A DNA stretch of 64,000 nt, from positions 18,143,071 through 18,207,070 of the forward strand of contig CM055618.1 in NCBI GenBank assembly GCA_029379385.1, written 5' to 3'. This stretch comes from Quillaja saponaria. Its lineage: Eukaryota; Streptophyta; Magnoliopsida; Fabales; Quillajaceae. The notes under the pieces are model-generated. The model was not told the DNA's origin, did not search any database, and saw only the letters and a program-made list of their open reading frames with translations. Position numbers and translations under genes: made by a program. This document shows positions 11,731 to 31,142 of the stretch, piece after piece. How positions within the stretch are numbered: position 1 is the stretch's first letter; each line of letters starts with the position of its first letter.

Positions 11731-13557
11731 TAGGATCGTAGTCTTTTTGCACGTTGTTTGTCCTCCAACAAGTTTAGGAAAAAAGGTTGTTGGTACCTAA
11801 CCTAAGAGACCAACGACCCTATTTGAAAAGGCATGACTGACCATTTTCCATTGGCTGATACAAAATGGGCCCAGGTTGTGGTGGGGTAGGGTAGGGTTTG
11901 GACTCGTCAGTTTGGACCTCCAACCATGCCCAAAAGTTTTGTGCAAAATACTAATTAGGCCCAATTTGGAACTCAATCCATCCTTATATGATTTGTCTCC
12001 ATAGTAATCCCAATTATTCCCGGAATAAGGAAAACATACTGGGACAACAAATACGAGAAAGTTGCCACTTTCTCTCATTAAGCTACCCCACCATTTAATT
12101 TGCAATGGTGATATTTTTTTTATTGAATCGAGTATATGGTCCATATATTATTAAATATATTTGTAGAATATCCAAATTATTTAAATTTTCTCTATGTACC
12201 TTGGCCATTGGTGTCCATGAATGGAACTTGGAGAAAGATGCCTTCAATAAAAGATAAATTGAAATCAGTTTTCGTCTTTATATTTTATTCCTCGAAAACC
12301 AGTAAGAAAAGCAGGAAAATGAATTGGAGGTTAATTTGTGCAATAGGTTCGTATAGAGATTTAATGTTTTAAAATTCGGATTGAGCAATCGGATGGTTAG
12401 CACTCGTTTGAGTGATAAATAGAATTAGTTGAACCAAAAAAATATTTTGATAATTGGATCAGTTAAACTAATAAAAATTAGTACCGTGTTAATTAAATCG
12501 AATAGATTTTTTAAATTATTATTTGTATTAAATAATAGTGAACTAATTATATTTTATATTAATGTTACATATACTATTTGATTAATAAATTAAAATTTGA
12601 ATGTTGTAATGTATAATAAATTAATAATTTATAGTATTAATTATTAATGATTACATTTAATTATTTGTGATTTTATTTTCTTATTATTTAATTATTCAAT
12701 AAATATTGAATTTTTTTTTATATATATATTTAGTATTTATAATTAATAAAAAAATCATACAATATAAAAATATATAATTAAATATATTTATAACATCATT
12801 TAATCTGTTTCAGATGAACTAATAACCTAATACTAGATAAATTTTTTGAGCACCAATTCAATTTTTAAAGCATTGTATAAATCACTCCTTCTTTGTGCCT
12901 TAAGCTTATAATTTAGCCTTTGTAGTTAGAAAAAGAATAGTTGGTAGGAAGGAGGGAATTTAAAAATATATATATGTTAAAAAATTAGTTTGACGGGTAT
13001 GTAAGTCATTTCATATAGAATTTGTTAAATTTATCATTCAAATTTAACAGTTTACAAATTATTTTTTAACAAGTGCAATGTACTTAATTTGCAATGATTG
13101 AAAACAAAAAGGTAGATATTTGAAATTTGGTGGTAGTTTAATTTAAAACATGGAGGAAAATAGAAGTCTTCATCCCAAATTTTTTTTATCACCAAATTTT
13201 GAAATATATGGTATAAACTTATAATATCTTAATCTTTAATTATTATTATTTTTGGACTATCTTATACGTACCCAAAAAAATAATATAAACTTCTAATAAA
13301 TTCAATAAAAAGAATATATATATATATATATATATTTATTTATCATCATACTAATGATAATTTTTATTTTTTATGTGTCATGGTAACCTCATAAAACAAT
13401 AAACTTTTTTGGTAAATAATTTTTTTTTTCAATGGTCATTTTATATATATATATATTGTTGCTGTAATCAATTGGACCGTAAAGTTTGAGCTTAAATATA
13501 GGAAAAAAGAATTACAAATATCAGAATGAATGATATAAAAAAAAGCAGAAAAAAGGT
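11731..13557. other. Divergent spacer between QNG1 and CK2alpha
   Basis: QNG1 reads left and CK2alpha reads right, so both promoters lie here. The right two thirds (about 12380-13500) are extremely A/T-rich, with TA runs at 13314-13335 and 13442-13457. A probable degenerate hAT-like MITE is listed separately. ORFs at 11797-12372 overlap on both strands and show no family signature. Confidence 0.5.
12363..12875. repeat. Degenerate hAT-like MITE
   Basis: The left end (AATGTTTTAAAATTCGGATT) and the inverted right end (AATGCTTTAAAAATTGAATT when reverse-complemented) match over about 20 bases with a few differences. They resemble the TAGTGTTTTAAA-type ends of plant hAT-like nonautonomous elements. 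The flanks TAGAGATT and TATAAATC could be a decayed 8-bp target duplication. The interior is A/T-rich and non-coding. The element is old and the call rests on the ends alone. Confidence 0.35.
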
Positions 13558-18931
<5,374 letters not shown>

Positions 18932-21900
18932 GATTGGAAACAAATGAAGCCTTCCTCTCAATTGAGAACTTCATAAATTGTGGTGGAATTTTGCATTGGG
19001 AAATTTTGGCTATTATACTGTTGTAAAAACCAAATTTTATTTACGTGTAAACTTGCATGCGGAGGTTCTTGTAGCCTTGCATATTTGTTGATGTATGCTT
19101 CTAAGTGAATGAATTCTTGATTCAATTTTAGAGATTGTGTGCTTCGTTATCTCTAGATTTCTCTTTCTTTTTTTTTTCTTTTTTTTTAAATCTGAGTCGT
19201 GGAAACAAATATTGGAGTATCTTTATTGTATGAAATTAATGATCTTTGAAAAGGTGATTGACTGTATATGTTAGGAAACAAAATCAAACTACATAGCCTT
19301 AAGCTTATGTAGTACTGAATTTCGGACTAGACCCAAACTGCTGGACTAAAGGTGTACCAGGAACTGCTGGATAATTAGGTAAATTCCGGCATACTTAGTG
19401 CATCGGAGGGTGAAATTTATATCTATTTTTTTCCTCTAGTTTCTTTTTGCAGTATATGTTCAGAGAAAGATTTGTGTGTCTCTCGGTTTGACATAACTAC
19501 TGTTTCGAAGAAATCTGGATTCCTAATTGATGTTCGTCTCATTGACAAGGTTAGTGTCTTGGGAGAGTGAAAGTCATGGGTCCTGCGTACACTTGTACCC
19601 TTGTTTTAACTGAAGATGAAATAGTTCTGGGTTTTTGACAGTTTGAAATGAAGAAATTCAGTATGTATTTTGCTATATATAGGATATACTTCATTTCTAT
19701 ATAGGTCATCTTTTTGAGTTTAGGTACGGGTTGTTTTAATCTAAGCTTCATGCACTTGTGAATTGAACAGAAAACGCTAAAATATTTTAGGAGATTATGG
19801 CATTATAGTAATTTTAGATGAAATTATAATTCCGGTTAAAGACCACTCCAGGTTTCTTGCGCAAATTCAATTTGAGTCATAGCCATTCAATCTAATTTAA
19901 CGGTCAACTGTTGTCGCTCGTGAAAGTTCCAATATACTTGATTGCTTTGACCAGCAGCCGCGGCTCACAGCTTATGGAGGTTCCTTAAAATCATGTAGCA
20001 CTGTTATTCTGGAGTGTGGATTGTGCATTTGCCGTAAAGCAATTCTGTTGAAGCTTTTTGATTTATGCTAGTGATTTCAGGAGGAAAGTTCTTCTTTTTA
20101 TTTTTTAGAGGGAGGGGAATTGCATGCATGAAATCATAACCAGAAAATCTAATGGCATATTTACAACTAAAATTCTTTTTCATGAAATATTAATCATTTG
20201 AAGAGAATTGTAAGCATAGTATCCCATCTCCGTTTGTATGTGCATTGCGTTGATGTGCGTGAAAATAGATAATACTCAATGTAGATTGAATATAAATGTG
20301 ACTTGAAAACTTTCTCATATATATTAGTTGTAATAAATAAATAAAATTATATATATTTTTTTTGTATACGAGAGTTTCAAGTTCCACGTAATATTTATTT
20401 TCTCCTTCCAAGATTTAATTTCAGAAAGAAAAAAAAATCATTATAGAGGGAGAATTTAGTTTCATTCTCTATTTCACATAACCACATAACCATCTCCTAT
20501 TAGTAGTTGTAAACAGAATAATTCATAACAGATGAACTTTTCATTTTTTTCAATCTTCCCACAAATCCACCAGCGTATGGGATGTGTCACTGTTTTCTTA
20601 AGGGCATCTAGCCTATTTTAAGTCAACAGTTCCATTTATAGCAAAGTAAAATAAATTGGGGGTTTCTAGAAACAAAGAGAACAATCAATGTGGCTGTAAA
20701 TGCTGTTAACTAAGCATAATGCTTCATGATATCTACCCTTTCCCCTTTCCTCGTGATCTAATTTGATGTATTAAATTATTTCCACTAAAATTATACACAG
20801 TTCTACCTGATGAATGTGAGTCTCGAGGCATTAAGAAATTTAAGGAAAATTATTATTCAAATTAAAATTATGTTTAGTTTAAATGTAAGATGATATTATT
20901 TCCATAACATTATGGCATCGATGGGGATGCATGGCGGATGGCCATGATGCACATACCCTACTTGTTGATTATTATGATGACGTGGCAGTGCCCGGGAGAT
21001 TGTTCTTATCCACGATAGGTGTGTCGCATGCCATTTGTTTCAATGCCTCCTGTCTTCTTTTTGTCTCAGTGCCTCTTGTCTTCTTCTACCTCAGCCGATG
21101 AACTTGGAAATAAATTTGAGCTATATACAACCATGGCCATTTCAGTAAATTCACCACCATATCAGATTTTCACCTCAAGAAAAAATAAAAATATATATAT
21201 ATATATATTAAAGGAGTTAGTCTATTCATAGAGTTGGCAAAACAAGCTAACAAAGGGTTTTGTTTTGTCCTTGTTTTGTCTGCTACAATGATAGTACGTA
21301 CGTAGTATTATTGATCTGAAAAAGCTTCCAACACTTCTGTAACTTAAAAGTCACATGTGTGTTCCAAATCAAAACTGATGTTCGAAAAAATATCCAAAAT
21401 CTTACAATAAGACATAGACATAGACATAAACAGTAAATTTCTTATCAAACAAAATTGAGTATCAAGTGAAAGATCGGGAATAGATTGGGGTGATCAGTGT
21501 GAGAATGAGAAGATACATTAGCTGAAGTGATTTCCAATCATCTAAACTAAATTATGTGTTCATGAGTTTATTTTTAAATTATAATTGTATAAGTAATTCT
21601 CATATGAAAACCATAATTTCATAAGAGTATCGATGCATAGAAAAAGCAAAATATTTCATCCACATAATATTTATATTTGCTTTTTAATTAATTCATAAAT
21701 ATACATAAACACTTATTTTGTTTTTAACAATTAATTCTTACAATAAATATGACAATTATTGAACTCTTAATAATTCTAACATTGAATTGATATCATGTCA
21801 TATTTATCAACTCTCACTCTCTAGAAATATCACTCTAATTTTAGTACCTTTTAATATGAATAAATATATATATATATATATGATGGACGTGAAAATGGTG

Positions 21901-22244
21901 GGAGCTGAAAGGTCGTTTCAGATATGAAAGATCACCAGCTAGCTCTATGAAATGTGGAGGAGATCGTGAGGCCAGGATGAGTCAATGGGTAAAAGACAAG
22001 AATAAGGGCACGCATGCATGCAGGTCTGAATGAGTAATAAGAGAGGGACACGGTGCATTATATAATTAGGCATTCGTCCGAGTCAAGGCCGCCATCTAAT
22101 GTCGGTCCCTTACCGGACAAAAACGATCAAAGACCATATAAATAAACAGATACGAGAAATGACAGCTCCTCCAAATACGTTCACCCCACCATCCACCACA
22201 CTGTCAACTTGACCCTGTACATCAAGTACTCCACCAAATCCACC

Positions 22245-22821
22245 CCTATCTCTGCCTTTGTCTCCATCTTCTGATTATGCTGTGCCCCGCAATTCAAAGA
22301 TGAAACCCCCTAAACAAATGGACATAGCAAGGGCATTTTGAGAATTGTAAATTAATTAAAATTTAATTCATATATTTCTTAGTCTAACATATATTATTTA
22401 AGATATATGTAAACTAGTTTAGGTATCATTAATTACTAAACCAAAAAAATATACTCTCAATTCTTAGAAATAAGAAAAAAATTTGTTTAATTATTTTACT
22501 TAATTCAAAGAAAAAAATATCTTTGCCTTTGTCTCCCTCTTCTGCCTATGCTATGCTCCACAATTCAAAGATGTACCCCCCCACCTAAGCAAACGGACAT
22601 AGCAAAGGCATTTTGAGAATTATAAATTAATTAAATTTCAAATTTTATATGTTTCTAAATTTCATAATTTTGACCTACTAAACAACTGTTTTTATAAAAT
22701 AAAAATAAAAAAAAGTACATTAATATACGTAAACCAGTTTAGATATCACTAATTTTTAAACAAAAAAATATACTCTCAATTCATAGAAACTAAAAACAAA
22801 ATTGTGTAATTATTTTGCTTA
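22245..22821. repeat. Diverged tandem segmental duplication, about 260-300 bp unit
   Basis: The segment 22245-22502 is repeated imperfectly at 22518-22821. Shared landmarks in the same order are CTTTGTCTCC, CAATTCAAAGATG, GGACATAGCAA, GGCATTTTGAGAAT, AAATATACTCTCAATTC and TTAATTATTTT. The right copy is longer through small insertions. Nothing suggests coding capacity. Confidence 0.7.
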
Positions 22822-25098
22822 TAGGAAGCAAAGTCAAGAATTGATGTAGTTTTTTTTTCGTTTCTTGTACACATTCTCCACTAATAATTTTGAAGTTTAA
22901 TGATTACAAGATTTCTTGTTGTGAGAAGATATATAATTTATTGTATACTAATGAAGTTAGCCTGATAGTCGAAAAAATATGCTTCCTTAATTGACTTCAT
23001 AAGTTTGAATATTCTTAGGAGAAATTGTAAGAGTAAATTCCGAACACATCTGATAACTAAATAAATAAATAAATATATATATATTTATATTACTGTATAA
23101 AATATTCTTATATGGTAATTAATGTAAATAAATTCTACACTAAATGCGTTGTGTTTACTTTTTTTTTTTTTTTTTTAGTTTTCTTGGTTGCATGCTGGAC
23201 CATGGGTTGATAGAATGAAATTTGGCTGTATTATACCCAAAATTGTCAACCACCTTGAAATCATGTAGGGAACAAGGGTCTGTTTAACGTAGGTTAAACT
23301 AACTTAAAATATACACAAAATTGCACATAGAAAAACAAAATCATTTTTCTCTGGAAGGTCAATTAAAGGCCTCGACAAAAAAATAATAATAATAGATAAA
23401 GAACCTATGTAAAGCCAGTTTCCATGTGAAATCCAAGAAGGGACGTGATCTAAGTATCTAAATTGAGCTAGGGTTATTGTTTAGTATATAATGATCATAA
23501 GGGTGAAAATCGTATGTACGGAACTCAATTAAGCAATATTACAAACACGTAGGGAGCTAGATCTCCACCCATTATTATTTCGAAAGCAATTGTCATGCCA
23601 TTATATTTGTCCCTAACTGTTTTCTTTCTCTTAATTTATATTTTAACATCCCAGTCAAATATCTAACACATGATACGTGTCGAGGACCCATGTTCAATCT
23701 TCTTTAATTATTACTTGGTTGTTACGATATCGTTTTTAAAATGTAATCATCACAAACTATGTTAATCTCACAATATATTCCTTTCATTTGTTTTCAAATT
23801 TAATTAAAGAACGGACTTATCCTCTCACCAAAAAGGTTTTTTTTTTTTTTTTTTTTTTCTTTCTATACGGCTTGTGTTTGGTTTAATTTTTAAAACAATT
23901 TTTGGTTTAGAGTGCTAAAATAAAAGCTTGAATTATAGAAGCTCAAATGAGATTTATTGATTTTTTTTTATTTAGACTAATTAATATCCATAATATTTGT
24001 TAATTTTTAATATATACCCTTATTCTAATTTATGTCATAATTTAGAAAATATAAAATAAATCCAAAACATATTTTTGTTATTTAGATATCCAAATTATTT
24101 GTATAAAAATAATTTCAAAATAACTTGTTGCAAAAATATTTTAAAATTTACAAATGTTTAGTAATTTCAATACTTAATATTATTTTTTTAAAAATACAAA
24201 TAAATAATTTTTATATCTCACAATACTTTTATGTTAACTCATATATTTTATATATTGTATTTTTTAAATAATTTATTGCACAAAAATATTTTAACAGACA
24301 ATTTAATCCAAAAATTTACTTGCATACTTTGTTTTGGTCAATTTATTATTTATATATGTATTTAATATTACGGATAAATGTTTGGAAAGACAAAAAAACG
24401 ATTCAATATACCCCACTTGTTCTTTAATGCAGTTACCCATATCAATGGTTATGAAAAAAATGATTGATTAATTAATAATTTGTTAATTATGAAGCCCAAT
24501 TTTGGATGACGTATCATCTTCCTTCAAAACCCAATGATTGTTTGGCTGCAATTAAACTCTTCAGCTATATTAAATAAAACTGGTATTGCTAGCATACTAC
24601 GGTGCTCCGCATGAGCTATGCTCCCGTTTGTCCATTGCATTCTTAAAATGTTATATGTATATAAATTAAAAAATCAATTTAAAATCTCAGGTAAAAGATT
24701 AATCAAATAAAAATTTGGATTGGCTGGATAATAAAAAGGTAATAATTGGACTTATATATTTATTAGTAAGATAAGGCTTGTATGCTAGAGCAAAATTGGT
24801 TGTGTACGTATTCTTATATGTATAAATGCCCACTTTAGAATTTAAGGATTTAAATTTTTTTTTTATATTGAAGAGGATTCTGTTTAAAAAGAAAAAATAT
24901 TTATTTCTTTAAAAAATTATCAATTGAAAAACGGTTTTTTTTCTTTCTTTTATGTCAGTGTCTCTCTCACGGGATTCTTTTGATCAAAAGAGGATCATAA
25001 TCCGAAAGTAAGATTGGGATTTATTTTTGAACCTAGAAATGCAGTTATAGTTCCCATCCCACACAGAATCTAGCTACCCGTGAATGATTTTATCTTAT

Positions 25099-25152
25099 CC
25101 GTCGATCAGAAAATTGATGATGACGATGATCATCATCTATCAAAATCGACGG
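25099..25152. repeat. Imperfect 54-bp inverted repeat
   Basis: CCGTCGAT at the left end pairs with ATCGACGG at the right end, and GATGATGA pairs with TCATCATC near the centre, with a mismatched stretch between the two stems. The hairpin is too short and too interrupted to call a miRNA precursor. Confidence 0.5.
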
Positions 25153-26238
25153 ACAAAATTATAGGGAATTGTTTCCCCAAACAGATCGTATCTGCTTTGA
25201 CACGTTGCCAAATTTTAGCATCCATTAACACATAACAAAAAGGAGTTTACATTCTTACCCCTCACATTCGATCATCAGTCAATAACATAATACACATCCA
25301 TTTAAAATTTCATAAATTCTGGTATATAATATTTTCTAAAATTGTTCGTGATTACAAAAATTGTAAATCTATGACTTTATGAGTTTCAATATATTTTTTA
25401 TAAAAATTGACAGTTTAAATTTTTTATCTGAAGTTATAATTTATTTTTGATCAATGAAAAAAATTAATTAATCAAAATATATTTAAATTTATGTCAATCA
25501 CTAAACGGTTAAAATATACATCACCAAAGTTTGAATTAATAATAGCATAAAACATACATAAGGTAATCATGTCATTCTATTCCATGACACATCAATATGG
25601 TTTTTTGTTTTATTTCTTTGTGTGATAAGGAGAGCACATTCCACATCAATATTGAGTATCGTATTGGATACGTAGAAATGACATAAGAATTGGAAACTGA
25701 GATTTGAATCAAAACAAAATTGATAAATAATATAATTTTTCAAGAATAGAGAATGGTTTGTTTTAAATTTAAGAGATATATTTTTTTTATAATTAAAATT
25801 TTAAAAAAAAATTCTACAAATTTTAAATGATCCAAATCCAAACTATGATACGTGGGAGAGATCCAAATCATGGGTCATGATGGCTGATTAGATGGAGATG
25901 GTGAATAAAAATCTATTAGAAGCACAGCGCAGCCATAGCCGCCATTCCTCTTCCACTCCCGTCTTTAATTCCCCCAACTTTTTCCATTTTGTTTTGATTA
26001 TTAATTTCCCATCATTAATATTATATTTATTTACTTCTGCGTATCCTAGAGAGAGAATAAAAAGTTATATAGAAAGACGGAAAAAGAGATAGCGACATTA
26101 AAACTAAAAAATTATAATAGAATTAAACTATTAGTTAAAAAATAAAAAAGGGAACAAAGTGAGGGAAAAGGAGGTTGAGGAATTGTTGAGACTTGAGAGA
26201 TAAAAAAATAGAAAATAAAATCAACCCCAAAAAACAAG

Positions 26239-26248
26239 TATTTATAGA
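26239..26248 (+). promoter_or_regulatory. TATA-like box of the HLS1-like gene
   Basis: TATTTATAGA lies about 380 bases upstream of the HLS1-like ATG, in front of a pyrimidine-rich leader. It implies a leader near 340 bases. A short uORF (ATG at about 26459, 8 codons) would fall inside that leader. Confidence 0.4.
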
Positions 26249-26617
26249 CAGTTAGACTAGACAGCAGTCCATTAGAGGCGAGCACTTGTACATTGGCAAT
26301 GATAAACTACTCACTACCTAAGAAAAGAAAAGAGGGAAAAACACCTTAAAGCTTCCCCCTTCTTTTTCCAAATTAGTTTCTCCCATTTCGAAGCCATAGC
26401 CTCAGCTTTTCTTGCTTACAACCCACGGCAATCAGTCTATTTTGCGGCCTTGAAAAAGATGCAAATTTTCTCACTCTCAGAATAAACCCAGTTGTGCCTA
26501 ATCATTCATTCATTCCCTATTTAAGTTTACCTCTTCCACTTCCTTCTTCACTGTCCATTGCTCTCTTGGGGTGTTTTCAGAGTTTCTGATTTTTCTGTGC
26601 TTATATTGAAAGCAAAT

Positions 26618-28297
26618 ATGGGAGAAGAGGGTGTGATAGTGGTGGTGAGGGAGTTCGACCATGAAAAGGACCTTTTAGGAGTGGAAGACGTAGAAAGGAG
26701 GTGTGAGGTTGGATCCAGTGGCAAAGTCTCCCTCTTCACCGACCTCTTAGGTGACCCAATTTGCAGGGTCCGCCACTCACCTGCTTTCCTTATGCTGGTA
26801 TATATTTTATTCCCCAGTTGTTAATCGATCATCAATGTCTTCTTGCCTTCTATGTCTTTTCCCAGGCAACTATTCTATTCCTATATTTTTCAACCATAAA
26901 TATAGATAATATTCAATAAAAAAAAAACAATTATAACGTGGGGGTTTCGTTGTATTTACTAATTAAAACATATATACAAAACAAAAATAAGAGCTGAGCT
27001 ACCATTCACCTTTCATGACCAACCAGTATTACTAATCTATAATTAGTAGTTGATGATGATTAATTTGTTTTATTTGTATTAATCATGTGATTTCTTGCTT
27101 CAACAGGTGGCTGAGATGGGTACTGAAGAGAAAGAGATAGTAGGGATGATAAGGGGTTGCATCAAAACAGTTACGTGTGGAAAGAAGCTCTCTAGAAAAG
27201 GAAAAAACTCCCACCAAAATAGTGCTAAACCAGTCCCTGTATACACCAAAGTTGCCTACATTTTAGGTCTACGTGTCTCTCCCTCCCACAGGTAAATGCC
27301 CCATTCCAATTAAAAATGACCCTATATTAATTAATATTAATTGGGTCTTATACTCTTTTACTTGTATTTCGAAGAAAATGAAGAAAATTGGAAGATGAAA
27401 ATATGATTATAATGTGTTTGTTTTTTTTGCTTTTGTGGGTGCAGGAGAATGGGAATAGGGTTGAAGCTGGTGAGTAGGATGGAGGAGTGGTTAATAGAAA
27501 ACGGAGCTGAATATTCGTATATAGCAACCGACAGCGATAATTTAGGGTCCATTAGGCTTTTTACCTACAAATGCGGATATTCCAAGTTCAGAACGCCGTC
27601 TATTCTTGTCAACCCCGTTTTCGCTCATCGAGTCAGCGTTTCCCACCGAGTCAATATCATTAAACTCACTGTCTCTGATGCCGAATGTCTTTACCGTCGC
27701 CGATTCTCCACCACTGAGTTCTTCCCCCGTGACATTGACTCTGTTCTTAATAACAAGCTCAGCCTCGGAACTTTCCTAGCCGTTCCAGTTGGGTTTGCCT
27801 GGAAGGGATCTGATCGGTTTATGTCCGCTCCGCCGGAGTCGTGGGCAGTAATCAGTGTGTGGAACTGTAAGGACGTTTTCAAGCTCGAGATTCGTGGCGC
27901 GTCGAGCGTTAAAAGGATGCTAGCGAAGACCACACGAATCGTGGACCGGGCCCTGCCATGGCTTCGGTTACCGTCGATTCCGGAATTGTTTAGGCCGTTT
28001 GGGTTACACTTTTTATATGGGTTGGGAGGTGAAGGGCCACACGCGGTGAAAATGATGAAGGCGTTGTGTTGGTTCGCGCATAACCTGGCTAAGGAACGTG
28101 GTTGCGGGGTGGTGGCTACGGAGGTTTCGAGCCGTGAACCGCTTAGGTTAGGTGTGCCCTACTGGAGGACGTTATCGTGTGATGAGGATTTATGGTGCAT
28201 CAAGAGGCTTGGGGAAGACTACAGTGACGGCTCCGTCGGTGACTGGACTAAATCACCACCTGGACTATCCATTTTTGTGGATCCCAGAGAGTTCTAA
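26618..28297 (+). CDS. HOOKLESS1-like N-acetyltransferase (GNAT)
   Basis: Three exons (26618-26797, 27107-27291, 27445-28297) give 405 residues, matching Arabidopsis HLS1 (403). An N-terminal GNAT fold is visible: VREFDHEKDL at the start, VAYILGLRVSPSHRRMGIG with the acetyl-CoA loop R-R-M-G-I-G at 122-127, then EEWLIENGAEYSYIATDSDN. The C-terminal half carries HLS1-family blocks: FSTTEFFPRDIDSVLNNKLS, ESWAVISVWNCKD, PFGLHFLYGLGGEGP and the end DWTKSPPGLSIFVDPREF. HLS1 acts in the nucleus on apical-hook formation, linking ethylene, auxin and light; a chromatin-acetylation role is known for HLS1 and only inferred here. The ATG at 26618 is the first in a good context (AAATATGG) and restores the family N-terminus. 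It is convergent with the NPY gene to its right. Confidence 0.93.
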
Positions 28298-31142
28298 TTT
28301 TGGTTGAAGAAGAAAGAAAAAATATAATCTAAACTAGTAGTGAGAAACACGAGCTAGTTGAAAGTAATTAATTATAACCGTCACCCTGTTTCTAATTTTT
28401 AAATTTGTTAATATTTTTCTTTTTTAATTTTGGTGGTGTGTAAGATGGAGATGAGGGGAATACGGTTTTTTTTTTTGTAAAGAAGAAGGAATATCCCTCC
28501 CCCTTTTGTTTTGATATTTTAGAAGCTTTTTGTAAATGGATGTGGCTTTTAAGATCCTCTTCCAACCAAACGCAGCCTTACTTTCATATGCTGTTATTTA
28601 TCTACACTCTACCATCCTCGAGATTTTTGCTCCTTTTACTTATTCTAGATTCTGAAAAACAAAATTTGATTCTCTATCTCTTAACGGGGATGGCTATGAT
28701 AGATGAGGTGAGACTATGTGTGAATCAGAATCAGAATATCCCCTTGTGAGTTGTGCATGAAGTAAAACTTTTCAAAAAAGAACCTTTTGAGCTGTGATCT
28801 CAATTTGATCTCATTTGTTGATATTCTTAGTGTCTATTTCCAATTGAGGGTAGCGGGAATATAAAGGTGGCTACAAATGTTATGGATGTCCTCATAAGGG
28901 TAAATTAGTCATTTGAAAACTCAAAAGAGATACGGTATATATGTTTCCTCGTCTTTGCCTCCATATAGATTTCCTTCCACTTTCCCCTCCTTTTGGTGGT
29001 TCTGGCTTTTACTCGTGTAGGTACTAACTAGATAGCGACATTTACGAAAACAACCTTAATTAAAGTAATTAATCAACCAAATATTTTACATCGTAGTTTA
29101 TTGTAGAAAATGACAACTTCAGCAAAAAAAAAAATGAAAAATGGCAAACAAAAACCTGCCATATGGGCATCGCAAATTCATGTTGCTTTCTTTCTTTGTA
29201 TGTGAAACTTTCGTACAATTAATTGGAAAAAAAACTCTCTAAGATTAATCAGACAATATGAAAATAGTCGTTCTCCTTATACGTAATGATTATAAAATTA
29301 CTCTTTTTTTTTTTTTTTTTTTCTGTTGTTCTTCTAATTAATTTCTTTTTATTGTTGTGGTGGTGTCACTTTTTTATCCTTCAATTTAGTTGAATTGTTC
29401 AGCATAATCCTTTCTTTTCATTTTTATTTATTTATATCCATCCTTATAAGTGAAAGATAATGAAAAAAAAAAAAAAAAAAAACAGAGAGAAGAAGATGGA
29501 CATTATACTGTATATTTGTGGATGACACAGAAAATTGTTGTACGAGTAAATACTAAAGGAAGAATAGGTTAAGGCATGCAATAAACGCAAGCATGGCGCT
29601 GAGTCAGTGAGCCACCGGCCACCGACCACAAACAAGGTGAAGGCAGCTGTAGTCCTTCACGAGTTTTGCACTAAAAAGTTCATGTCATATGTATCATGAG
29701 GGTGGTACAGGAAGTACGTAGTATTTGGGGGAGGGTCAGATTTATGGTTGAACAAACAAATTTATGTGAATATGCCAATGGCCAAGTGGATTTTTGACAA
29801 ACATTATAATTAGTTAAAAGGAATCCTAACATATTAATTTTAATCATTATAATTCATTGCTTATTTTACCACCTAATTTTAAGATGCGTGAGGGTGAGGC
29901 AGTCAGTGAAGCATAAGTTTTTAAAGACTATAATACTAAATTGACTAGATTTGGGACCAAATATTTGGTTATTCTAAACTTAAAAGGCAATCAAATTTTG
30001 GATTATGTAAGTAGGTGTCAATGTTAGGCAAGATCTGGTTGGTGTCCTTATCATTATTATAGTTCAATCGACCTAATTGTGAAATTAAGTAAGATTATCA
30101 AGGTGTGGATGCTCCCTTTCCAAGTCCATTTGTCAGTTAGAAAAAAGAATTAAAAACAAAATAGGGTCTTGGACTTCAAGCTTCCCATAAAAAGAATGAG
30201 TTTGTAATTAATATCTGGCCTCCATATATTTGTTGATTGACTCAAAGAAAGGAATAATTTGGTGGTTTAGGTGTAAGGTCGGTAGGCTAAGAAACCATTA
30301 GAGCCAAATTTAAACAGCATTTTGGCACCTTGCCTTTGCTAATATAATCTTCTTTGCATGTGAATGCCAAGGGGCTTAAAGTGGATTAGCTTAAAGCAAA
30401 TCCCCTTGAGGACAAAACCAACCATTCCTTATGTCCTTATTATGGATTTTGCAGCCAAGTGAATACACTTATCTTTCAGTCATTAGAATTTGACATATAA
30501 AATTCAAAAGGAAACAATGAGAGAAACAGAAAACCCACATTGACTAAAGTTACTTAAGTTTTATAATGTCAACGGGCTTGTAACTCTTCGGTAGATTATT
30601 GCAAGTTAGTTACTACCCTAAGTCATGGATTTGAATTTCATCTCCACCTCTGAAAAACATTGATTATATGCTCCAGCTGACTACAAATCAATAACTGAAC
30701 CTCATCTCCATCTCTCTGGAAAACGTAGACAATATTTCTGATAGGTATTTGATATGTTTTCATTTTTGGACCTGCTGAATCTTCTCTCTACCATAAGGAA
30801 CATTAGCTCTAGTAAATTTCAAGTGGGAAAAAACTTCCAGTACTTAAAATGACATTGCTTTTTCCGTTTTAGGACGCTGACTTTGGGTCACTACAAAAGC
30901 CTAGATTTAATTTAGTGAAGACCAGCATTGAGTAATTTGAAACTGTATCACTAAGGAACAAGAACGTAGTCATAAACACAACAAATTTCCTTTTTTATAG
31001 CTGCATGCCAATGTTCTCTCAAATTTCCTACTTGAAAAATCAGCTGGACGATGTCAGTGAGTTCTAATTCCTACTGTTAACTGAGGAAAGCAATTATACA
31101 AACTGTGCTAGAAGTCTAAGATTCTAAGAACCATATTTGTTA
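28298..31142. other. Convergent spacer between HLS1-like and NPY genes
   Basis: The 3' flanks of both genes meet here. It holds T- and A-runs (29306-29324 and 29463-29483) but no ORF with family features. A stretch around 30570-30720 faintly resembles a tRNA-derived repeat; see the rejected list. Confidence 0.55.

Larger units (their letters stand above)
18932..26617. other. 7.7-kb AT-rich spacer with HLS1-like promoter at its right end
   Basis: No gene is supported here. The first 200 bases are the CK2alpha 3' flank. The rest contains TA microsatellites (about 21191-21208 and 21865-21882), T-runs (23160-23178 and 23835-23860), a diverged direct duplication (22245-22821) and a short hairpin (25099-25152), both listed separately. 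The right 400 bases hold the promoter and leader of the HLS1-like gene. Short ORFs in this region lack family features. Confidence 0.55.

Noticed and set aside
11797..12372. ORFs on both strands between QNG1 and CK2alpha
   Set aside because: No recognisable motifs, and they run into A/T-rich repeat-like sequence without exon signals.
25099..25152. Hairpin considered as a miRNA precursor
   Set aside because: The stems are only about 8 bp each, separated by mismatches, far shorter than plant pre-miRNA foldbacks.
30570..30720. tRNA-like or SINE-like stretch (GGTAGATTATTGCAAG followed by GGATTTGAATTTC)
   Set aside because: Box A and box B resemblances are weak, no cloverleaf can be folded by eye, and no target-site duplication or tail is clear.
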